64,000 nt of DNA, from the NCBI GenBank assembly GCA_017517135.1, contig JAFXAK010000017.1, positions 1 to 64,000 on the forward strand, given 5' to 3'. A program made the translations under genes and the position numbers. The stretch is from Clostridia bacterium (GTDB lineage: Bacteria > Bacillota > Clostridia > Oscillospirales > Acutalibacteraceae). The notes below the pieces were generated by a model. It saw only the letters and a program-made list of their open reading frames with translations, did no database searches and had not been told where the DNA came from. Shown here piece by piece: positions 24,847-33,561 of the stretch. Numbering within the stretch: position 1 is the first letter of the stretch; every line of letters begins with the position of its first letter.

Positions 24847-24932
24847 TTTACAAATTGCGATTTAGGGGTATAATAATAGTATAAAATTTGCGATTTTGAA
24901 TACAATCCAAATAACAGAATTTGCGATTTTGA
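24847..24932 (+). promoter_or_regulatory. Promoter with three evenly spaced direct repeats before the DUF4143 ATPase
   Basis: TTTACA (24847-24852), 16-bp spacer, TATAAT (24869-24874). Three copies of a TTGCGATTT core occur at 24855-24863, 24888-24896 and 24921-24929, exactly 33 bp apart; copies 2 and 3 share 15 bp (AATTTGCGATTTTGA). Copy 1 lies between -35 and -10, copy 3 just before the ribosome binding site. The regular spacing (about three helical turns) suggests cooperative protein binding on one DNA face. Confidence 0.6.
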
Positions 24933-24943
24933 GGTGTCAAAAA

Positions 24944-26272
24944 ATGTTTAAAAGAAAAATTTACGACAAATTATTGGAATGGAAAAGAGAATCCGACGGT
25001 AAAACAGCTCTGCTTATTGAAGGGGCAAGACGAATAGGTAAATCAACTGTTGCAGAAGAGTTCGCACGGAATGAGTATGAAACTTATATTCTCATAGATT
25101 TCTCAACCGCATCTAAAACCGTAAAGGATTTATTTGATGATGTTTGGGACCTTGATTACATTTTTCTTCAGCTACAGCTGCAATATAAAACAGATTTGAT
25201 TGAAAGAAAATCACTTATTATTTTCGATGAGGTTCAGCTTTGTCCGAAGGCCCGACAGGCCATCAAATCACTGGTAAAGGATCACAGATATGACTATATA
25301 GAAACAGGTTCGCTTATATCCATCAAAAAGAATGTAAAAGATATTCTTATTCCCAGTGAAGAACGGAAAATATCTATGTATCCTATGGATTATGAAGAAT
25401 TCCGTTGGGCTCTGAATGATACAACTACGGTTCCTCTTATGAAAAAATGCTTTGAAAGCAACAAGGGGGCAGGAGAACAGCTTAACAGAAGGCTTATGCG
25501 CGATTTCAGATTATATATGCTGGTTGGCGGTATGCCGCAAGCTGTCAATGAATATATACAAACAAACAATTTCAGAAAAGTGGATGCCGTAAAAAGAGAT
25601 ATTCTGAAGCTCTATACAGACGACTTTATGAAGATTGACCCCACAGGTAAGGCTTCTATGCTCTTTGATGCTATTCCTGCCCAGCTTAATAAAAACGCTG
25701 CAAGATATCAGGTGTCAAGTGTTTTGTCAACAGAACGGGCAGAAGGTCTTCTTGAGCTTATTGCTGAAATGAAGGATTCAAAAACTGTTCTGGTAGCATA
25801 TCACGCAAACGATCCGAATGTTGGACTTGCAAACAATAAAGACTTAAGTAAATTTAAGCTTTTCATCTGTGATACAGGACTTTTTACAACGCTTATGTTC
25901 AAGGATAGCGATTTTACCGAAAACACTATATACGAAAAGCTTTTAAGTGATAATTTAGGGACAAATCTCGGCTACTTATATGAAAATGTTGTAGCTCAGA
26001 TTTTAACAGCCAACGGTAACGAGTTGTTTTATCATACCATACAAAATGAAGCTTCAAGACACAGCTATGAAACAGATTTTTTAATAACGCGAAAAGGCAA
26101 AATCTGTCCTATTGAAGTAAAATCATCAAATTACAGAACACATAAATCAATAGATGCCTTCTGTGAAAAATATTCTTCAAGAATTTTGAACAAATATCTG
26201 ATTTACACTAAGGATTTCAGTAAAGATAAGGACATTTTTTGTTTACCTGTTTATTATTCTCAATTTATTTAA
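24944..26272 (+). CDS. AAA_14/DUF4143 ATP-binding protein
   Basis: 442 residues from the ATG at 24944, which has GAGGTG 7 nt upstream. N-terminal AAA domain: Walker A EGARRIGKST (about residues 25-34), Walker B SLIIFDEVQLCPKAR and an arginine-bearing ETGSLISIKKN segment; the C-terminal DUF4143 part (FKLFICDTGLFTTLMF, then HSYETDFLITRKGKICPIEV) has a nuclease-like E-x-D...E-V-K pattern (YETDF ... PIEVKSS) typical of the family. The cellular role of these ATPases is not settled; genome-defence and toxin-like functions have been suggested. Behind the repeat-bearing promoter it stands alone, 24 nt ahead of the GH29 gene. Confidence 0.9.
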   Translation: MFKRKIYDKLLEWKRESDGKTALLIEGARRIGKSTVAEEFARNEYETYILIDFSTASKTVKDLFDDVWDLDYIFLQLQLQYKTDLIERKSLIIFDEVQLCPKARQAIKSLVKDHRYDYIETGSLISIKKNVKDILIPSEERKISMYPMDYEEFRWALNDTTTVPLMKKCFESNKGAGEQLNRRLMRDFRLYMLVGGMPQAVNEYIQTNNFRKVDAVKRDILKLYTDDFMKIDPTGKASMLFDAIPAQLNKNAARYQVSSVLSTERAEGLLELIAEMKDSKTVLVAYHANDPNVGLANNKDLSKFKLFICDTGLFTTLMFKDSDFTENTIYEKLLSDNLGTNLGYLYENVVAQILTANGNELFYHTIQNEASRHSYETDFLITRKGKICPIEVKSSNYRTHKSIDAFCEKYSSRILNKYLIYTKDFSKDKDIFCLPVYYSQFI

Positions 26273-26296
26273 TATCAAATCAAAGGAAAACAGCTT

Positions 26297-27310
26297 ATGA
26301 ACAACAGAACATGGTTTAAGCAAGCCGAATACGGTATGATGGCTCACTGGGGCTTATATTCACTTCTCGGCGGTGAGTATAAGGGGCGCAGAGTGAAGGA
26401 TTATGCTGAGTGGATTCAGAGCTTTATGGCAATACCTAATAAGGAATACGAACAGTTAGCAAGTATTTTCAATCCGATTTATTTCAATGCAGACGAATGG
26501 ATAAGACTCGCCAAGGACTGCGGGATGAAATATTTTGTTTTCACCTCGAAGCATCACGACGGCTTTGCACTTTTTAAGTCTTATGCAGATAAATTCAATG
26601 TAGTGGATGCTACGCCTTACGGCAGAGATGTTGTTGCCGAGCTTGGGGAAGCCTGTTATAAGCACGGACTTAAATTCGGACTGTATTACTCTCAGGAGCT
26701 TGACTGGCATCATCCCCACGGCGGCGGATATACAAATCTTACGGGCTGTTCGGGTACATCCTGGGACAACAACTGGGATTTTCCCGACAGAAGCAAAAAG
26801 GATTTTTCTATATGCTTCGAAGAAAAAATCAAGCCGCAGGTAAAAGAGCTTCTCACAAATTACGGTGAGCTTTGCCTTATGTGGTTTGATGTTCCGCACA
26901 CTATAAGCAAAGAGCAAAGCCTTGAATTAAATAATCTTGTAAAAGAATATCAGCCCGACTGTCTTATAAATTCAAGAATAGGCAACGGAGCGTATGACTA
27001 TGTCTCTCTCGGAGACAATGAATACCCAACCGAAATCACACAGGAAGAAAATGCGGATATGAACAGTATCGGAGGCTTCAAGCACTCCCCCTACGGCTTG
27101 TATGAAACCGCAGGCACGCTCAATTCCTCCTGGGGCTATAAATATTACGATAACGACTGGATTTCTCCCGAGGAAATAGCCGCAAGAAAAAAACAGCTCA
27201 ACTCCTTAGGGATAAACTATCTTCTCAATATAGGCCCCGACGGTCTCGGACGAATCCCCTCTTTTTCCGTTGAAGCCTTACAGAAAGCCGCTGTACTTAT
27301 GAACAAGTAA
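26297..27310 (+). CDS. GH29 alpha-L-fucosidase, cytoplasmic
   Basis: 337 residues without a signal peptide. Family GH29 hydrolyses terminal alpha-L-fucose. Visible are YGMMAHWGLYSLLGGE near the N-terminus, FTSKHHDGFALF (residues 82-93, sugar-binding His-His-Asp) and LCLMWFDVP, where Asp198 is the catalytic nucleophile. It is shorter than many family members (about 450-600) and lacks the C-terminal beta domain. As an intracellular enzyme it would act on imported fucosylated oligosaccharides. AAAGGAAA precedes the ATG; a terminator follows. Confidence 0.92.
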   Translation: MNNRTWFKQAEYGMMAHWGLYSLLGGEYKGRRVKDYAEWIQSFMAIPNKEYEQLASIFNPIYFNADEWIRLAKDCGMKYFVFTSKHHDGFALFKSYADKFNVVDATPYGRDVVAELGEACYKHGLKFGLYYSQELDWHHPHGGGYTNLTGCSGTSWDNNWDFPDRSKKDFSICFEEKIKPQVKELLTNYGELCLMWFDVPHTISKEQSLELNNLVKEYQPDCLINSRIGNGAYDYVSLGDNEYPTEITQEENADMNSIGGFKHSPYGLYETAGTLNSSWGYKYYDNDWISPEEIAARKKQLNSLGINYLLNIGPDGLGRIPSFSVEALQKAAVLMNK

Positions 27311-27355
27311 AAAAAACATCGCATAGGGTAAAAAATATACCTTATGCGATATTTT
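27311..27355. terminator. Bidirectional terminator between convergent genes
   Basis: ATCGCATA-GGTA pairs with TACC-TATGCGAT (27318-27350) and is flanked by an A-run on the left and ATTTTCTTATTT on the right. Confidence 0.88.
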
Positions 27356-27356
27356 C

Positions 27357-27971
27357 TTATTTGATAGCGGAATAGTCTATTTTCTTGTCCTTGAAATAGT
27401 ATTCTCTGTCGTGCTCATTCACCTCTCGTAATACTCTGCAAGGATTACCGACTGCAACCACATTCGATGGGAGATCCTTTGTCACAACGCTTCCTGCACC
27501 TACAACAACATTGTCCCCTATAGTAATACCGGGCAATATTATTGCTCCTGCACCTATCCAGCAGTTTTTGCCTATACGCACACTGGCATTATACTGATAT
27601 GCTTTCTGTCTGAGCTCGGGAAGGATAGGATGTCCCGCAGTTGCAACGGTAACATTCGGTCCGAACATTGTGTAGTCTCCCACATAAATATGTGTATCAT
27701 CAACCATTGTAAGATTGAAATTTGCATAAACACATTTTCCGAAATGCACATGATGTCCGCCCCAGTTGGCGTGGAAAGGCGGCTCAATATAGCAGTCCTC
27801 CCCTATCTCGGCAAACATCTCTTTGAGCATTTGTGTTCTCTTTTGCATTTCAAGCGGTCTTGTTGCATTGAAATCATAGAGCTTTTCAAGACACAAAGCC
27901 TGTTCGCTCATAATTTCTTCCCCGCTCGGATAATAAAGCTCACAGGTGTGCATTTTTTCTTTATCTGTCAT
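27357..27971 (-). CDS. Maltose/galactoside O-acetyltransferase (LacA/Maa family)
   Basis: 204 residues from the ATG at 27971 (GCGAGGT at 6 nt); the frame opens earlier in an AT-rich part without a site. It has an N-terminal Mac domain (EKMHTCELYYPSGEEIMSEQ) and a left-handed beta-helix of hexapeptide repeats (GKCVYANFNLTMVDDTHIYV, GKNCWIGAGAIILPGITIGD) with the catalytic His in ATAGHPI. The family acetylates the 6-OH of sugars with acetyl-CoA, probably to detoxify or export excess non-metabolised sugars. It is convergent with the fucosidase gene. Confidence 0.93.
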   Translation of the reverse strand: MTDKEKMHTCELYYPSGEEIMSEQALCLEKLYDFNATRPLEMQKRTQMLKEMFAEIGEDCYIEPPFHANWGGHHVHFGKCVYANFNLTMVDDTHIYVGDYTMFGPNVTVATAGHPILPELRQKAYQYNASVRIGKNCWIGAGAIILPGITIGDNVVVGAGSVVTKDLPSNVVAVGNPCRVLREVNEHDREYYFKDKKIDYSAIK

Positions 27972-28036
27972 ATTTTTACCTCGCAACATCTTTTTTATCA
28001 TTATAAATATAAATACCGTACTTTGCAATATTAAAG

Positions 28037-28064
28037 TTGACAGCAATTTGTTTTATGCTATAAT
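28037..28064 (+). promoter_or_regulatory. Sigma-A promoter
   Basis: TTGACA (28037-28042), 16-bp spacer, TATAAT (28059-28064), 43 bp before the beta-propeller gene. Confidence 0.8.
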
Positions 28065-28107
28065 AAAACACATAAAAGTGCTTTAAGGCATTAACACGGA
28101 GGTTACT

Positions 28108-28968
28108 ATGAACATAATTGTAGGCTTTCCCTTTTACTTCATCTACCAAAAGCTCTCTGCTCTGATTGCGGCTCTCGTGCTTTTAGTTGTAAGCTGTGAC
28201 GAAATGAACATAGGCTCTCCCGAGGGGGCAGAAATTATCGATCAGCACAGATATGTTTTATTTGAATATGATGTCACCTCTCAGGGTGTTACAAACGACG
28301 GTGAATACTTCTATTTCAGCGGCTCAACAAATATGAGTAAGGCTTGTATGAAAACGGGAAGAATTTTCATCACATCAACAAATGCTATCCCCGAGGAGCT
28401 TGAAGAAAAGGGCTGTAACCACATAGGCGGTTTGAGCTACTACAACGGCTATATCTATGCCGCTATTGAAGACGGCCCCGATTACAACAATTCCTTTATC
28501 GCTCTTTACGATGCCGAAACTCTTGAATATTCGGGCATATATTACGAGGTTCCCCATGAACTGCACCTTGAGGGTGTTCCGTGGTGTGCGGTTGATGTTG
28601 AAAGAGGATATCTTTATACCGCAGAGTGGACAAATGCAACCGTTCTCAATGTATTTGACCTTGAAACTCTCGAGCTTGTGAAGCTCGTTCCCCTCTCTCA
28701 GCCTATTGACAGAATTCAGGGAGCAGAAATTTTTGACGGTATTCTCTATATGTCCTGTGACGAAGAAAACGATATGAAGCGTATTTTCACTCTCAACCCC
28801 GAAACAGGTGTTGTTGAAGAATGCTTCAAGAGAAACATCGGCAAGCAGTTTGAAGCCGAGGGACTTACAGTATTCACTGACGAAAACGGTGAGCCTGTTA
28901 TCTGTGTTCTTGACAGAGGCGAAAGAAGAGCAAGTGTAAATCTTACATACTATAAAATAGCTGAATAA
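28108..28968 (+). CDS. Exported beta-propeller-like protein
   Basis: 286 residues. The N-terminal hydrophobic stretch (SALIAALVLLVVSC) ends in a possible lipobox at Cys30. The mature part has repeated short strands with G-Y-L-Y and D-x-E-T-L-E turns (GLSYYNGYIYAAIED, LYDAETLEYSGIYY, VERGYLYTAEWTN, FDLETLELVKLV, ILYMSCDEEND), as in NHL/WD-type propellers of SdiA-regulated or esterase-like proteins. There are no catalytic residues that I can assign. CACGGAGG precedes the ATG. It lies between sugar-handling genes, but a role there is not shown. Confidence 0.7.
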   Translation: MNIIVGFPFYFIYQKLSALIAALVLLVVSCDEMNIGSPEGAEIIDQHRYVLFEYDVTSQGVTNDGEYFYFSGSTNMSKACMKTGRIFITSTNAIPEELEEKGCNHIGGLSYYNGYIYAAIEDGPDYNNSFIALYDAETLEYSGIYYEVPHELHLEGVPWCAVDVERGYLYTAEWTNATVLNVFDLETLELVKLVPLSQPIDRIQGAEIFDGILYMSCDEENDMKRIFTLNPETGVVEECFKRNIGKQFEAEGLTVFTDENGEPVICVLDRGERRASVNLTYYKIAE

Positions 28969-28977
28969 TGTATTTTT

Positions 28978-29020
28978 TTGAGGATACAGCCATAACGGGG
29001 CTTTGTATCCTCATTTTTAT
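28978..29020 (+). terminator. Rho-independent terminator
   Basis: GAGGATACA/TGTATCCTC stem with a 13-16 nt loop, followed by ATTTTTAT. Confidence 0.85.
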
Positions 29021-29044
29021 ATACATAAAAACTGCAATTGTACA

Positions 29045-29073
29045 TTGTTATCAAAGCGAAATAATAGTATAAT
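29045..29073 (+). promoter_or_regulatory. Sigma-A promoter of the GH30/transporter operon
   Basis: TTGTTA (29045-29050), 17-bp spacer, TATAAT (29068-29073). Confidence 0.65.
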
Positions 29074-29103
29074 TTTAAAAAATGGAAAACCGGAGAAGAG
29101 AAA

Positions 29104-30474
29104 ATGAAAATAAGTATTAACCCCCGAAAAGTATACAGCCAATTTGAGGGCTTCGGTGCCTCGGGTGCATGGTGGGCACAGGAGGTCGGCGACTGGACGC
29201 ATACCGACGAAAAAAGCGGGCTTGCCGTACGAGATGAAATTTCCCGCCTGCTGCACGATAAAAGCTACGGTATAGGTCTTCGTACATACCGCTATAACAT
29301 CGGTGCAGGCTCTGCCGACACTATGAACGGCAACATAGACAATCGACTTCGCCGTACCGAGAGCTTTGACAAGGGCGAGGGTAAATACGATTTCTCGAAG
29401 GACGGAAATGCCGTTTATATGATGCACAGGGCAGCAAAGGACGGAGCCGATGAAATTATACTTTTTGTCAATTCGCCTATAGAAAGACTTACAAAAAACG
29501 GCTGGTCACACCTTAAAAAAAGTCAGATAATGAGGGATAACCTCGCAAGAAAGAATTACAAGGCATTTGCAAGATACTGTCTTGATGTAACCGAGCATTT
29601 TGTGAAAGAGGGCTTGCCCGTAAAATATCTCTCCCCGATAAACGAGCCTATATGGATATGGACAGGCGGTCAGGAGGGCTGTCATTATTCCCCGTGGGCG
29701 GCGGCAAGGGTTTTAAAATGCTTTGCAGACGAGATGAATACCCGTCCCGCACTAAAGGAAGTGAAGCTTTCGGGTGTTGAATCGGGAGATATCCGTTGGT
29801 TCAATAAAAGCTACACAAGAGCTTTAATGAAGCATAAAAGTGTACGGGACAGAATTGATGCCGTTGACATACACTCATATTTTCTCAAATTCCCCCTCCC
29901 CGTCCCCTTCGGTCTTATGGATGACCGACACGCATTTCTGAGAAGATACAGAAAGTGGCTCGATAAAAAATATCCGTCTCTCCCCGTAAAAATGAGCGAA
30001 TGGTGCCATATGCAAGGCGGCAGAGATAAAACAATGAAATCCGCATTGGTTATGGCTGATGTTATATATAACGATATCACACTTCTTAATGTAACATCAT
30101 GGCAGCATTGGATTGCCGTATCAGAGGTTGACTACTGCGACGGACTTATTTACATAAACCTTGACACAAAGACCTATGAAATGACAAAACGCTACTATGC
30201 AATGGGCAACTTTTCAAAATACATCCCCTATAAAGCAAACAGAATTGATGTTTCCTGCGAGGACAACGACTTAAAGCTGTTAGCTTTCGAAAAGGACGGC
30301 AAAACAGTTGTAATCGTAATAAATGACACACAAAAGGAAAAGAACATAGATATCCCCTGTGACACTCCGGTAAAGCTTGTGGTGACAAACGAAAAAGAAA
30401 ATCTTAGCGAAAAAACAGTAAGCAGCAAAAATATCACAATATCTGCGAGAAGTGTCAACACAATTATTTTCTGA
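29104..30474 (+). CDS. GH30-family glycoside hydrolase, cytoplasmic
   Basis: 456 residues, no signal peptide. A (beta/alpha)8 barrel begins with FEGFGASGAWWAQEVGDW and GIGLRTYRYNIGAGS. The acid/base is Glu181 in SPINEPIWIW and the nucleophile is Glu299 in VKMSEWCHM, the GH30 arrangement. A small C-terminal beta domain (from ~residue 385) ends in SARSVNTIIF. GH30 includes glucosylceramidases, xylanases, beta-1,6-galactanases and fucosidases; the EFGxGA-type start and intracellular location suggest an oligosaccharide substrate, but it cannot be fixed here. GGAGAAGAG precedes the ATG. The transporter gene follows 11 nt later. Confidence 0.88.
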   Translation: MKISINPRKVYSQFEGFGASGAWWAQEVGDWTHTDEKSGLAVRDEISRLLHDKSYGIGLRTYRYNIGAGSADTMNGNIDNRLRRTESFDKGEGKYDFSKDGNAVYMMHRAAKDGADEIILFVNSPIERLTKNGWSHLKKSQIMRDNLARKNYKAFARYCLDVTEHFVKEGLPVKYLSPINEPIWIWTGGQEGCHYSPWAAARVLKCFADEMNTRPALKEVKLSGVESGDIRWFNKSYTRALMKHKSVRDRIDAVDIHSYFLKFPLPVPFGLMDDRHAFLRRYRKWLDKKYPSLPVKMSEWCHMQGGRDKTMKSALVMADVIYNDITLLNVTSWQHWIAVSEVDYCDGLIYINLDTKTYEMTKRYYAMGNFSKYIPYKANRIDVSCEDNDLKLLAFEKDGKTVVIVINDTQKEKNIDIPCDTPVKLVVTNEKENLSEKTVSSKNITISARSVNTIIF

Positions 30475-30485
30475 GGATGATTTGA

Positions 30486-32738
30486 TTGAATATTAAAAAT
30501 ACCGTAAAAAATGCTTTTGCATTATTAAAAAATAACTGGTCCACTCCTGCCGAGGGCAGATATATGAGTATAAAGGAAATTGCTTCTCTGTCGGGCGGCG
30601 GCATCGGTGTGAGATTTGTAACATACTGTATATCACAGATGGTAATTTCCGTCGGTAACACATTGCTCGGCAACACAATAGGCATTACCCCCGAAGCGCT
30701 TTACATAATTTATCTCATAAGCCTTGCAACAAGCTTCCCTCTCACAGCTCTCAGAGCAAATCTTATAGATAATACCCGAAGCATGAAGGGTAAATACCGT
30801 CCGTATCTGATAACTATGGGTATTCCGAGTGTCATTATAGGCATCGCCTTTATCTCGATGCCCTATGAGTCAATGACACTTCTCGGTAAAAGTATCACGG
30901 TATTGATTTTCAATATAGGTTTTCAGTTTTTCTATAATTTTTATGTTGATGCCTACGACTCTCTCATCAATGTCTTGTCACCTAACAGTATTGAACGCTC
31001 GGATGTGTTATCGGTAAGATGTATTGTTGAAAATCTGTCCCCCTCAATCGCAAGCATCTTTCTGCCCCTGATTGCAAAATTGATAACGGGAGACGATACT
31101 CTGTATGATTTAAGAATTTACAGAATCCTGTTCCCGGCTATGATTTTTGTGGGATTTTTAATCTCTCTTGTGGTTTATGTAAACACCGAAGAAAAAATTG
31201 TTCAGGCAAAAACCCATGTTGTTAATATAAAGTTCCGCGATGCTCTCAAAGCCGTTGCAAGAAATAAGTATTTCTGGATAATCTCCCTTGCAGGATGGCT
31301 CGGCTTCCTTGAGGGTGCTTTCGGCAATATTATGGGCTGGATGTATAACTATCAGAAAGCCTGTACTGCCGCACAGTATTCAATAATCACGGCAATAGCG
31401 GGCAATGCCTCCTTCTGGCCGAATATCGTAGCCCCTGTATTTATAAGAAAATACGGCAAAAAGAAAATTCTTATTTTCTCAAATCTTCTCAACATTGCTC
31501 TTATTGCATTTATGTTACCCGTTGTCCGTTCAACAGGCAGCAGTTATATTATATGGCTTCTTCTTATCTGTACATTCATAAATCAGTTTATAACCTCTCT
31601 CGGACATTTCCTTTCCCCTTGTGTAAATGCGGATATCAGAGATTATCAGCAGTATGTTTCGGGCGAGAGAATAGACGGTATGTTTGCCGCTGTGGGACTT
31701 ATAGGCAATGTGATTTCCATGGCAACAGCCGGTGTTCTGCCGATGATTTATTCAAAAGCAGGTCTTAATCAGGAAACTGCCGTAGCCTTAGGCTACAGCG
31801 CAAACAATGTATATGATGTACTTTTCAATCACGAATATTTTGTAAATATAAGCACTATTCTTATCGTTGCCTCAATCGTGGGTGCCGTGCTTAATGTTAT
31901 TCCCTATTTCTTCTATAATTTCACGGAAACAAATCAGAAGAGCGTTGTAAGGGTACTGAAAATCCGTGCATTCTTTGAGGATTTTGCAAACGGCAGCTAT
32001 AAAAAGGAAGACCTTGAGGAAACAGCAAAAATTATAAACGAAGCAAAGGCTCTTGCAGGAAAACAGAAAATCACTCCCGATAAATCGGCGATAAAGGCGG
32101 CTAAAAGGAGCAAGGATAAAGGGAAAATCCTTATTGCAAAAGAAAAATACAAGCAGCAGCTTATCGAAAATGAGAAAATTGAAATTGCAGATTTTGTTAA
32201 TGATGAGCTTAACCGCTACAATACCGAATACGGCAGACTGCAGATTGAAATTGCAACAAAGCTTGCCGCGGCAGGCTATAATTTCTCGGATGTTGAAATT
32301 TTCACAAAACAGGACATAAAGCGTATGCCTAAAAACACTCAGGCTGAAAAACAGGCAAGAAGCGACTGCTTTGCTCTGTTGAGAGATATAAAAACCGCCG
32401 AGAAAACAAGAAAAAAATACTTCCCCGACGGTATTGTTGAGTTTGATGCTTCTGTTTTCAATAAGCTGTTCACACTCGAAGACGAAACAGCACAGGCAAT
32501 TCACGATGCAATAAAAGCAAAAAAAACAGCCAACGAAAAAGGGCTTGATACATCTGTTTATAACGAGAGCATAAAAAATCTGCAGAGAAAGAAAAAGGAT
32601 ATACAAAAGCAGATAAAGAAGGCTACCGACGAAAACTCAATCTACTACAGAGCCGCAAAGCCCTATCTCGATGCAAAGAAAACTCTGCAGAGAAGAGATT
32701 GCTATAACAATATCAGTCAGTTGGAAAAAATCTTATGA
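30486..32738 (+). CDS. GPH/MFS sugar transporter with long cytoplasmic tail
   Basis: 750 residues. The first ~480 form a 12-helix glycoside-pentoside-hexuronide (GPH) type carrier, with the family's NTRSMKGKYRPYL loop (compare D-x-T-x-x-x-G-K-x-R-P). The last ~260 residues are soluble, rich in Lys/Glu and predicted helical (KIINEAKALAGKQK, IKNLQRKKKDIQKQI), far longer than usual. TTG start with GAGG 8 nt before it, reaching back to the GH30 stop, so the two genes are co-translated. The substrate is probably the glycan processed by the GH30 enzyme. The tail has no EIIA-like or other domain I recognise. Confidence 0.85.
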   Translation: MNIKNTVKNAFALLKNNWSTPAEGRYMSIKEIASLSGGGIGVRFVTYCISQMVISVGNTLLGNTIGITPEALYIIYLISLATSFPLTALRANLIDNTRSMKGKYRPYLITMGIPSVIIGIAFISMPYESMTLLGKSITVLIFNIGFQFFYNFYVDAYDSLINVLSPNSIERSDVLSVRCIVENLSPSIASIFLPLIAKLITGDDTLYDLRIYRILFPAMIFVGFLISLVVYVNTEEKIVQAKTHVVNIKFRDALKAVARNKYFWIISLAGWLGFLEGAFGNIMGWMYNYQKACTAAQYSIITAIAGNASFWPNIVAPVFIRKYGKKKILIFSNLLNIALIAFMLPVVRSTGSSYIIWLLLICTFINQFITSLGHFLSPCVNADIRDYQQYVSGERIDGMFAAVGLIGNVISMATAGVLPMIYSKAGLNQETAVALGYSANNVYDVLFNHEYFVNISTILIVASIVGAVLNVIPYFFYNFTETNQKSVVRVLKIRAFFEDFANGSYKKEDLEETAKIINEAKALAGKQKITPDKSAIKAAKRSKDKGKILIAKEKYKQQLIENEKIEIADFVNDELNRYNTEYGRLQIEIATKLAAAGYNFSDVEIFTKQDIKRMPKNTQAEKQARSDCFALLRDIKTAEKTRKKYFPDGIVEFDASVFNKLFTLEDETAQAIHDAIKAKKTANEKGLDTSVYNESIKNLQRKKKDIQKQIKKATDENSIYYRAAKPYLDAKKTLQRRDCYNNISQLEKIL

Positions 32739-32741
32739 TTT

Positions 32742-32785
32742 ATCCCCCCTACCCCAAAGAAGAGGGCGTAGGGGGGATTATTTGT
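32742..32785 (+). terminator. Terminator between convergent genes
   Basis: ATCCCCCCTAC/GTAGGGGGGAT stem (32742-32778) followed by TATTTGTTT. Confidence 0.85.
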
Positions 32786-33532
32786 TTACGGTGCAATATA
32801 TTCATCTAACGGTTTTCTGTTTGCATAATTCTCATCTTCACTCAGAAGTTCTTCTAATGTTTTCCACTTAACTTCATGAACAGTTGAATTAAATTCTTCG
32901 CAAATCTTTTCATTTATCGAGCCATCACCGAAATTCACATCAGCATATGCAAGATAATGCGGATATTCAATAGGCGGATCAACCTGATTTTTTACATATT
33001 GAACATATTCATTATAGATTTTTGTTTCCGTGTATTTTTCACCCGAATTACACACCCAAAGTGTTCCGTTTTCACCGCCGCCTGTAAGTGTACCGTCATA
33101 TTGTCCGTAACCTGTAAAAATATAAATATTATTTTTTTGAGGCATCAGATCATTTTCATAAATCTGAAAAACCTTTCCGTCACGACTGAACCCGCAGTCT
33201 TTATAAAAAGTAACAATTTCTCCCTCTTTGAGATTTCCTTTTATGTTTTTCAAAACCTTAACTACACATCTGGTCATCGGAGTATCAGCTTCAATTATTA
33301 AGTCGGGTAGCTTAACTTCAGAAATCTCTGTATTACAGTCTTTTACCTCTAAGACCTCACAAACAAAAACATAATCTTTTGCTCCGACAACCTGGGCAGG
33401 ATCATTGATATCTATAGCATAATTCCCAGTGATATAAGAAACCTTTGGCTGCTGATTTTTATATGATACTGCACCGATAGTACAAATACAAATTAATAAT
33501 ATAAACATAACAAAAATATAACTTTTTTTCAT
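32786..33532 (-). CDS. Exported protein, stand-alone paralog of the anti-sigma output domain
   Basis: 248 residues from the ATG at 33532 (AGGAGGTG at 6 nt). A signal peptide (SYIFVMFILLICICTIGAV) is followed by a ~190-residue domain: YAIDINDPAQVVGAKDYVF, TPMTRCVVKVLKNIKGNLKE, FTGYGQYDGTLTGGGENGT, YPHYLAYADVNFGDGSINEK. The same domain, with most residues conserved, forms the outer part of the anti-sigma-like protein at 34965-35840. Similar exported domains beginning 'DYVFVGKV' occur beside ECF sigma factors in Firmicutes. A C-terminal ~35-residue extension is unique to this copy. It lies 29 nt downstream of the metalloprotease gene. Confidence 0.78.
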   Translation of the reverse strand: MKKSYIFVMFILLICICTIGAVSYKNQQPKVSYITGNYAIDINDPAQVVGAKDYVFVCEVLEVKDCNTEISEVKLPDLIIEADTPMTRCVVKVLKNIKGNLKEGEIVTFYKDCGFSRDGKVFQIYENDLMPQKNNIYIFTGYGQYDGTLTGGGENGTLWVCNSGEKYTETKIYNEYVQYVKNQVDPPIEYPHYLAYADVNFGDGSINEKICEEFNSTVHEVKWKTLEELLSEDENYANRKPLDEYIAP

Positions 33533-33561
33533 AATAGCACCTCCTGAACTAAACATTCTCA

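Noticed and set aside
24852-24932. Iterons of a replication origin
   Set aside because: Three short repeats at a promoter without rep gene, DnaA boxes or AT-rich unwinding region; a regulatory role fits better.
31872-32606. 244-codon minus-strand frame opposite the transporter tail
   Set aside because: Cys/Phe-rich composition typical of the reverse of a Lys/Glu-rich coding region; no ribosome binding site.
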